Below are positions 1-7,100 of a stretch of 14,018 nucleotides of DNA, piece after piece. The stretch spans positions 1-14,018 of the forward strand of contig URGO01000086.1 of the NCBI GenBank assembly GCA_900547435.1, read 5' to 3'. Within the stretch, counting starts at the first letter, position 1, and each line of letters begins with the position of its first letter. Origin of the DNA: an uncultured Parabacteroides sp. GTDB lineage: Bacteria > Bacteroidota > Bacteroidia > Bacteroidales > Tannerellaceae. Position numbers and translations under genes: made by a program. The notes under the pieces are model-generated. The model was not told the origin of the DNA, did no database searches, and saw nothing but the letters and a program-made list of their open reading frames with translations.

Positions 1-1
1 A

Positions 2-3000
2 ACCGCTCATACCTATGGCGCGGACTATGCCATTGACGATGTGCGCGTGTATAAATCGAAGCCGAACATTAAGGTACAACGTTATGATGCTTGTGATGCC
101 TCTGTCTTGACTGTCAGTTTGGATTATGCAACCATGTTAAGAAATATGGGTTGGACTGCAAATGAATCGATTGTGGATGAAAATACGCAATTGTATAGCA
201 ATGATCCGGAAAATAGTTTTGACTTAGTAAAATATCGTTTTGGCTTGAATGGTCCTGAAGCGGTAAATCCTACAAAAGTGTCAACGGAAAGCCATGTCGG
301 TAATACCTATTTTTCTTTTGTAGAAGGATTTGATGAAAATACAACAGAAAATGTGATTGATATTACGGATAGAACATTGAAAAATGATGAAGATCCGGAT
401 CCAATCGTACTTGAGAAAGGACATCAATATCGTTGGGTTCGCGTGAATAAAAGTTTAAGAGTACCGGTACCTCAGTCTATGTATTCTTTCCGAGTTATAA
501 ACTCGACTGTTTATGAGGATAAAAATTATCCGAGTAGTAGAGAAGAAGCTTTGAGACGGGAAAAAATATTGAATTTACGGGCAGTTAAGGATTATAATAC
601 AGCGGTTAAGTTATATAACAATAAACAATCAGATTATGTACCCGATTCGGATTCGGATGGTAAAATAACGGAAATAGCTCTACAAGGTCTAACAGAAAAG
701 AATGTTACTTATGAGGGATATGAAGGTACCTATCTTGAAGTTATAGAAGAGCTTTATAGCCGCTTGCAAATACCTCGTATCCGTTGCCCGTGGAGAGAAG
801 CGGATGATCCTGATAGAGTTTACCTTTATGCTTTAGATGTAAACAATACGGATTTGAAATATGTAGATGAACAGGTTGGCCTTGACAGCGATGGCAATCC
901 GATTGTAGCATCCGGTGAATACCATGTCGTTTTAATGGGAGCGCAGGCCGTGGAAAATTGGGAAGTTCCTGAAGGAGATGCAGACCCCTCGACATCATTT
1001 AACCTGAAAGATCCTTGTGTTTTGATATCTCCGTTTGAGGTACAACCGGCAGTGCGTATTACCGTGGAAACGGTGAATAATACCGGTGCTTTGGCTTGTC
1101 TGGGTACGTTGCGTCATATTGAAGCGGATTTGATAGGAACAGACGGAACTGAACTAAGTGTAAATTATAGTTTCGATTGGTTTTTAGGTTCAATGGCTGA
1201 TTATGACAAATTGACGACAGATGGAATATTTGGTGATTATGATTTAAAGCATGCAATAGAAGAATTTAGAAAGGACAAAAATATTGAACGTGAATTTGAT
1301 ATAGATGATGTTCGAGACGCATCAAATGTTGATCCAGAAGTCAGAAATGGGTTGATACATTTGTTTGAACAAGATTTATTACAGATTGCTACAACCGAAT
1401 TTACTCGTCCTATTCAAAATGATTCGATCGTAGCCATGCCATTTATCGTTGGTGGTAATGTGGTGGATGATAAAATTTATTGTACAGAAATAACAGCCGT
1501 TCGATTAGGAACGTATAGCGAGGATGTCCCAGAGTTACATCCGGGATACACATCGAAGCCATTCAAAGATGAAGTTTCTTTGCGTTTAGGACATCCGAAT
1601 ATGGGTGAAAGCATTGTTTTACATGTTCCGTTGCAAAAAGGTTTCGAATATTTAATGGCATCTGAGGCTCATTCTTTAAAGACGGCAGATATATCATCAG
1701 GGGTTGCTATGTACTTAAACAATCCAGCAAACGAATATCCGGAGATTGGAACAGCTATACTGGATATTTCTAGAGATGCAGACGATGCGGTTGTAACTAT
1801 TTCTTTGAAGGAAGAGGCAAAAGAAAAATTACAAGAAGGACAAAGATACGAGCTGTTAATACCTTTTGCTCAATATGACGATAATGAGAATCGTTTGTCC
1901 AGCGAATGTGATGGATTGATAACGTTACCTGTAAAGATTGTTCCTCAATACCTGACATGGACAGGCGATACGGACGATAATTGGTATGATGAAAATTTAT
2001 GGAAACAATCAACAAAAGGAGATTTGTATTTTGATGGTTATGCCGAAAGTCCAGATACAGATGCCAATGGTTCGGATGCTATTGATGATGCTTATTCACC
2101 ACTTTATTTCACGAAGATTACTCTATCAGAAAATAAAGAATTGAGCTTAATAGATGAGAGTGCTTCAGATAATAGAGATACGGATAAACGTTTCTTAAAA
2201 GGCTGGAGCGAACCAACATCGGATGGTAAAGATATGGCAGACTCTATCCGTTACGAGATGGCGGTGGTTAATGCTGTAGGAAAAATTGAGCCTTACTATA
2301 TTAATAAGGTAAGCGAAATCTACTTCAAGCCGAATGCCTCTATGTATCATCAGGATTATTTGGATTACCAAAAGGCGTGGGTAGATTTTGAGATGGAAGA
2401 GGGTAAGCCTTATTGGATATCTGCTCCGTTGCATAATGTTTATGCCGGTGATATGTATGCGCCATCCAGCAATGGCCGACAAGAGACAAAAGCTTTTGAG
2501 GATATCACCTATTCTGGTAAACATGAAAGTGGAACGACAAATAGTCGTTGGAATCCAGCTTTTTATCAAAAGGCATGGGATAAGGCTATCGCATATGTGA
2601 CAAAAGAAGGAGATTCGCATAATGCAGATAACGCTACGGATGTAGAGACGGTGAAAAACAACTGGAGCATCGAATACAATGACGTATGGGTTCCGTATAG
2701 CGAAGGTAAAGGTTTTTATGCGAGGGTAGAAGATTTGCCGGAAAGTAACACAACAGGGTCAGCATTAGTTCGCCTCCCCAAAGCAGATACAAAATACAGT
2801 TACGAGGCTTCAACAAGAGCAGCTGGGAATTTGTCAGATGGAGATCATATCAGCCGAACGGATGCATATACGTTGATGGACAAAGTAAATGGTACCACGG
2901 GTACTGATATTATAATTGACTTGTCTGATGATACAGATGCAGATGGTAACGGTGAACACTTCCTGGTCGGCAATCCGTATATGGCTTATCTGAAAATGAC

Positions 3001-3934
3001 TGGAGATAACAGCTTCTTGAAAGAAAACGAAAACGTATTAGCAAGTAAGTTCTGGACATTAGACCGTAATACCGGAAGCATCGTTGTCGGTACGCCGGAT
3101 GTAACGGATTGGGATAATGCAGCGGGTGCACATGTCATAACAGATGGCACAGATTCCTATATTGCCCCGATGACGGCATTCTTTATTGAAGTAAAAGATA
3201 ATGTCGCAGATGAAAACAAGAAGATAACCTTCTCGACTTCGATGACTGCGGCAAAGCCGGGAAATACGGAAAATGTTTATACCCGTTCTTACGAAGCCAC
3301 CAACCCGCAACTGACCTTGACCGCTTCCAGCGCGAAAGGAAAGAGCCGTGCGGCGGTAGTTCAGAGCTTCGATGCTTCGAACCAATACGAATCAGATCGG
3401 GATGCGGTAACGTTGCTGGATTCCGAATTGGATGCACCGACTGTGTATACCGTAGCCGGTAACTATGCCGCAGCCGTAAATGCTGTTCACGATTGCCAAA
3501 ATATCCCCTTAGGCGTTTATGCTAAGGATAATGAGGAAGTAGAACTGACCGTCGAAGGCGCTTCGCAATTGACCGAACCGCTTTATCTCTACGATGCGGT
3601 AACGCGAAGCAGTACCCCGATAGAGGGCGACAGCTATACGTTGAACCTGACCGGCTCCAGCCACGGACGTTACTTCCTGACTACCGATGCCGGCAATATC
3701 CGGGTAGAAAGCGATATCCGCATTTATTCACCGAATGGCGGGCAGTTGATTATCGCGGCATCTCCTTCGGACAAATTGAAACAAGTTCAGATTTACGACC
3801 TGAGTGGCCGTATGGTGGAAAGCCGGAAGAATATAGGAGTATCCACCTGTCAGCTGAATGTTACCAAGGGAATTTATATTGTACGTGTCATAAGCGAACA
3901 AGGCTCAGCTGAAGCGAAGTTGAGGATAAGATAA
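2..3934 (+). CDS. Large secreted surface protein with T9SS-type C-terminal sorting domain (5' partial)
   Basis: The reading frame is open from base 2, so the gene starts upstream of the window; the GTG at 41 is an internal codon. About 1310 residues are visible. The first visible residues (TYGADYAIDDVRVYK) look like the end of a beta-sandwich module of the 'GADYAIDDIR' kind seen in Bacteroidetes surface proteins. The long middle is acidic, rich in Asp, Asn, Thr and Tyr, and contains a WTGDTDDNWYDENLW motif (about 1930-2015) like the 'WTG...W...NW' motifs of extracellular repeat proteins. I could not assign an enzymatic domain. The last ~75 residues (from about 3705; IYSPNGG, then VQIYDLSGRMV, then GIYIVRV, ending AKLRIR) have the layout of a type A T9SS/Por sorting domain, which directs export and surface anchoring. 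The 3' ~650 bp is GC-rich (about 50-62% in sampled 60-bp lines), whereas much of the body is AT-rich (27-32% at 1201-1320 and 1981-2040). It could be an adhesin or glycan-binding protein; the function is unknown. Confidence 0.85.
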   Translation, partial: TAHTYGADYAIDDVRVYKSKPNIKVQRYDACDASVLTVSLDYATMLRNMGWTANESIVDENTQLYSNDPENSFDLVKYRFGLNGPEAVNPTKVSTESHVGNTYFSFVEGFDENTTENVIDITDRTLKNDEDPDPIVLEKGHQYRWVRVNKSLRVPVPQSMYSFRVINSTVYEDKNYPSSREEALRREKILNLRAVKDYNTAVKLYNNKQSDYVPDSDSDGKITEIALQGLTEKNVTYEGYEGTYLEVIEELYSRLQIPRIRCPWREADDPDRVYLYALDVNNTDLKYVDEQVGLDSDGNPIVASGEYHVVLMGAQAVENWEVPEGDADPSTSFNLKDPCVLISPFEVQPAVRITVETVNNTGALACLGTLRHIEADLIGTDGTELSVNYSFDWFLGSMADYDKLTTDGIFGDYDLKHAIEEFRKDKNIEREFDIDDVRDASNVDPEVRNGLIHLFEQDLLQIATTEFTRPIQNDSIVAMPFIVGGNVVDDKIYCTEITAVRLGTYSEDVPELHPGYTSKPFKDEVSLRLGHPNMGESIVLHVPLQKGFEYLMASEAHSLKTADISSGVAMYLNNPANEYPEIGTAILDISRDADDAVVTISLKEEAKEKLQEGQRYELLIPFAQYDDNENRLSSECDGLITLPVKIVPQYLTWTGDTDDNWYDENLWKQSTKGDLYFDGYAESPDTDANGSDAIDDAYSPLYFTKITLSENKELSLIDESASDNRDTDKRFLKGWSEPTSDGKDMADSIRYEMAVVNAVGKIEPYYINKVSEIYFKPNASMYHQDYLDYQKAWVDFEMEEGKPYWISAPLHNVYAGDMYAPSSNGRQETKAFEDITYSGKHESGTTNSRWNPAFYQKAWDKAIAYVTKEGDSHNADNATDVETVKNNWSIEYNDVWVPYSEGKGFYARVEDLPESNTTGSALVRLPKADTKYSYEASTRAAGNLSDGDHISRTDAYTLMDKVNGTTGTDIIIDLSDDTDADGNGEHFLVGNPYMAYLKMTGDNSFLKENENVLASKFWTLDRNTGSIVVGTPDVTDWDNAAGAHVITDGTDSYIAPMTAFFIEVKDNVADENKKITFSTSMTAAKPGNTENVYTRSYEATNPQLTLTASSAKGKSRAAVVQSFDASNQYESDRDAVTLLDSELDAPTVYTVAGNYAAAVNAVHDCQNIPLGVYAKDNEEVELTVEGASQLTEPLYLYDAVTRSSTPIEGDSYTLNLTGSSHGRYFLTTDAGNIRVESDIRIYSPNGGQLIIAASPSDKLKQVQIYDLSGRMVESRKNIGVSTCQLNVTKGIYIVRVISEQGSAEAKLRIR

Positions 3935-3946
3935 ATTCGACAGTTG

Positions 3947-4016
3947 ACGAGTTGACAAGAAAACGAGTTGACAAGGGAAAAGGTTATAGCCTAATGCCTT
4001 GTCAACTCGTCTTCTT
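3947..4016. repeat. Direct repeat plus 20-bp-arm inverted repeat
   Basis: The 13-mer ACGAGTTGACAAG occurs at 3947-3959 and again at 3963-3975. The second copy is part of an inverted repeat: arm 3957-3976 pairs with arm 3997-4016 over 20 bp with one mismatch (A3962 against C4011) and a 20-nt loop. No strong T-tract follows at 4017, so it is not a textbook terminator. It could stabilise the 3' end of the upstream mRNA or be a remnant of a dispersed intergenic repeat. Confidence 0.75.
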
Positions 4017-4042
4017 ATTGCTCATATTCTACGTCATATTTT

Positions 4043-4062
4043 TGACAGAAATGTCATTTTTA
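4043..4062. terminator. Possible bidirectional terminator hairpin, copy 1
   Basis: TGACA-GAAA-TGTCA at 4043-4056 is a perfect 5-bp stem with a GNRA-type GAAA loop, followed by TTTTT at 4057-4061. It lies between two convergent genes. The stem is short and AT-rich, so termination strength is uncertain. The same 14-mer recurs 75 bp downstream, so it could instead be a protein-binding palindrome. Confidence 0.45.
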
Positions 4063-4110
4063 TCACCTGCAAAGGTAGCCATTCCTTTTATACCACATGT
4101 AACCTACATT

Positions 4111-4138
4111 AAAAAAATGACAGAAATGTCACTTTTTT
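4111..4138. terminator. Bidirectional Rho-independent terminator, copy 2
   Basis: The 14-mer TGACAGAAATGTCA recurs at 4118-4131. Here it is flanked by A6 (4111-4116) on the left and T6 (4133-4138) on the right, with one A/C mismatch between core stem and tract. The stem is therefore extendable, with a U-tract on whichever strand is transcribed. This suits the ends of both the plus-strand surface protein gene and the minus-strand alpha-2-macroglobulin gene, whose stop codon is about 44 bp away. Confidence 0.6.
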
Positions 4139-4181
4139 GACATAAAAACCTTGAGATGGCTTTTTCCCATTCTTTTCTTAT

Positions 4182-7100
4182 TTACTTCACCTGTACCCAG
4201 CCACTCGAAGTATTGGCCCGAATAGCCGAATCATACATGGTTTCACACGTAATCGGAGGCAGATAGAACCGACCGGAATAGACCGCACAGAGATTAATCC
4301 GCACCGTAACCTGATTTCCGGCAGGCAGATAATCCACATAACTCAACACCCGGTCGTCCCGGATATCCTGGTAATCTACTTTATCCTCCTCGGTAGCTAC
4401 CGGAAGGAAACGTGTGTTCAGGATTTCCCAGCCGGAAGGGAATATGGCGGTCAATGCCAGATGAGACAAAGGCCGGGCGGTAGGATTCTGAATGGTAATC
4501 CACGCTTCGAAATTTGTTCCTTGTCCCAATTCCGATACCGACAACGAATGCCCGTCGGTGGTCCGGTAATCTACCGAAATGCGTAATCCGTTTTGGGAAG
4601 CCGGGATATTCTCCTGAGACGATTCGCCGGATATCTTCGCCAATAGATGCAAAGGCACATTACCTTCGTTCCGGATTTGAAGTGGGAACATCCCCGGATT
4701 CCCCTCCAGCAAAGGCTGGTCAGCCCAAACCGTTTCCGGAGTCCGTACCGACTCTTCGATATCCTGATGCCGATAAACGAAATTCATTTCCCCCGGTTCC
4801 GGTTGGTACTTTCCGTAATAATCAGCCAACGCCAGAATAGCAAAAGCGGTCTCCTGCGTGTTCAGCCATCTGTCCGAAGAGAGCGTTTCGGATAACCGGT
4901 TGACCAGCGGAAGCATTTCCGGTTCTTTATCCAATGCGCAACGGAGCAACAGACGGATGGCATCGTCACGGAGTTCGGAACCGAAAGTCTCGTCCCTGCC
5001 ATTCAGTACGGAACTATCCGCCTCCTGAGTTTGGTTGATTAATGTATTCGCAACATCGCTCCGCCCGATCTGTGCATAAGCCAATGCCAGCATCTCCTTT
5101 CCAAGAGGAGAAATCTCCAACGCTTTCAACCGATTCATGGCACCCACATCCGCTTGTCCGGCAAGAGCAACGACATACAACCGATACGCCTGAATCAATA
5201 CTTCGGACTCCCGAATCTGTTTGTCTGAAGGCTCTTTCCAAGTCGAAGCAATCTTCCTCAAATCCGTCAATGCCTGTTGCTTCATGGAACTCGGACTCGC
5301 ATAGCCCTGCGCTTCTGCTTCCAAGAGGAAATGCAAGGCATAGATACTTCCCCAAGCGTTAGTTCCGGTCTGTCCGGCCCAATAGGCAAACGAACCGGAT
5401 GCCGTCTGGTAGGAACGCAACCGGCTAATGGCCTGCTTTACATTTGTCTCGCTTATACGGGCCTGTTCGTCCGTCAGCTCCATGAATCGGGACAAATACA
5501 CTTGCGGAAAAGCTTTCGAGACAATCTGCTCCAGACACCCGTGCGGATAGTCGTTCAATTCCTGCAATCGCCCGGTCAGGTTCAAAGGCCGAATGCGGGC
5601 CACTTCCAGTTCTACCCGGTTGCTACCCGGTTGTCCGTCCAACGAAATCTCTTTATTCCAGGTCTCTCCGGCATCTATGGTTTCATGCAATACCTTTACT
5701 TGTCGGGTTGATACAGAACGAATCTCCAAATCGGTCTCATAGGTAGACTTCTCCCCTTTTCCGATAGCGGTTAATGTAACACGTCCCTTGCCGGGTTGGT
5801 CTTTCACTTTCACGCGGAAAGTCACGGTGCGGTCCTCCTGAGCCTGGAAATGAAGTTGGCAGGTCGAACTACCGATTACCTCCATCTCGTCCGAAGTCTG
5901 AATCCTTACCTGAACATCACCGACCTGCTCTTCCGTAGCAAAAACCGTAGCCGGGATTTCCATCTCTTCGTCCGTCCCGATGACCCGGGGCAACGTGCCT
6001 AACAGCATGACCGGTTTCCGGACCATTACGCTTTTTTCCGCATTCCCATAAGCCATTCCATCCGTAGCGACAACCATGACACGAACACGTCCGTTGTAGT
6101 TGGGCAAAAACAGGGTATGCGCTTTCCGTTCGCCTTTCCCCAACCTGTACGGGCCGGAGAAACGTACCACCGGAGTAAACCGGTTCACTACAGCTTTGGG
6201 ACCTTTATTCAACACATCATCACCTCCGATGCTGAACAATTGTTCGATGCGTCCGCCATAAGCCCCCAATACATAATCATACAAATCCCAGGTATGTACG
6301 CCCAACGCTTCGCGGGCATGAAACGCCGTCCACGGGTCAGGCGTCTGGAAACGAGTCAGGTCCAATAATCCCTCATCTACGATAGCAAGGGTGTAGGCCA
6401 TTTCCCGTCCGGATTTCTCGGAGACAGTCAATGTGCAGGTCGATTCCGGCTTCCATTCGTTAGCGGTCTCTATTTGAGGCAACAGGCGACTTTCTTCCGA
6501 GATGACCTCAAACGGGACTACTCCGTACATCCGGATAGGCAAGTCATTTTCGGTGTTCCCGTGCGGCTGAATCAGCGAGATAAACAGATAAGCGTTCGGT
6601 TCCATCTCCGAGGTTACAGGGATTTCCAGCGAGGTCTCGTTATCCTGGCATACATACTCCTCTACCGAAAGGATTTTCGTACCGGTCTGTACGCTTACTA
6701 TGGCCCGGCTTCCCTCGGAAGAAGGGATAGACACATGGATGGTCTCTCCCGGACGATACGTTTCCTTGTCTGTCTTGAAAGTAAGTATGGAAGCATTATC
6801 CGCCCCGTTCCTGTCTCTCCGTCCTTCCAATTCCGGCCAGTCATAATAACAGGTAAGCCCGGTCGTATGCCCGCCTTGTTTGTCTTTTGCCAAAATCAGG
6901 TAAGTACCCCATTCCTCACGGGCGAAGCGGAGCGGAAAAGAAGCATTCCCTTGCCCGTCAGTTCGGATATCCAGATGCTTTACCGGTTTATTGTAGGAAC
7001 CGGACACATAGTTGGCCAGCGCGTTCCGGTCAGCACTCCACCACCAGTACCAGTCCACTTTATAAATGTCTACCGACAAGTCCGCATTACCTACCGGATT

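Noticed and set aside
41..43. GTG at 41 as the start of the surface protein
   Set aside because: The frame is open to the window edge and the preceding codons encode a recognisable GADYAIDD motif, so the GTG is internal.
3952..4140. 62-codon plus-strand ORF between the convergent genes
   Set aside because: It lies across the inverted repeats and both hairpins, starts inside a repeat word and has no recognisable domain. It is most likely chance coding in intergenic DNA.
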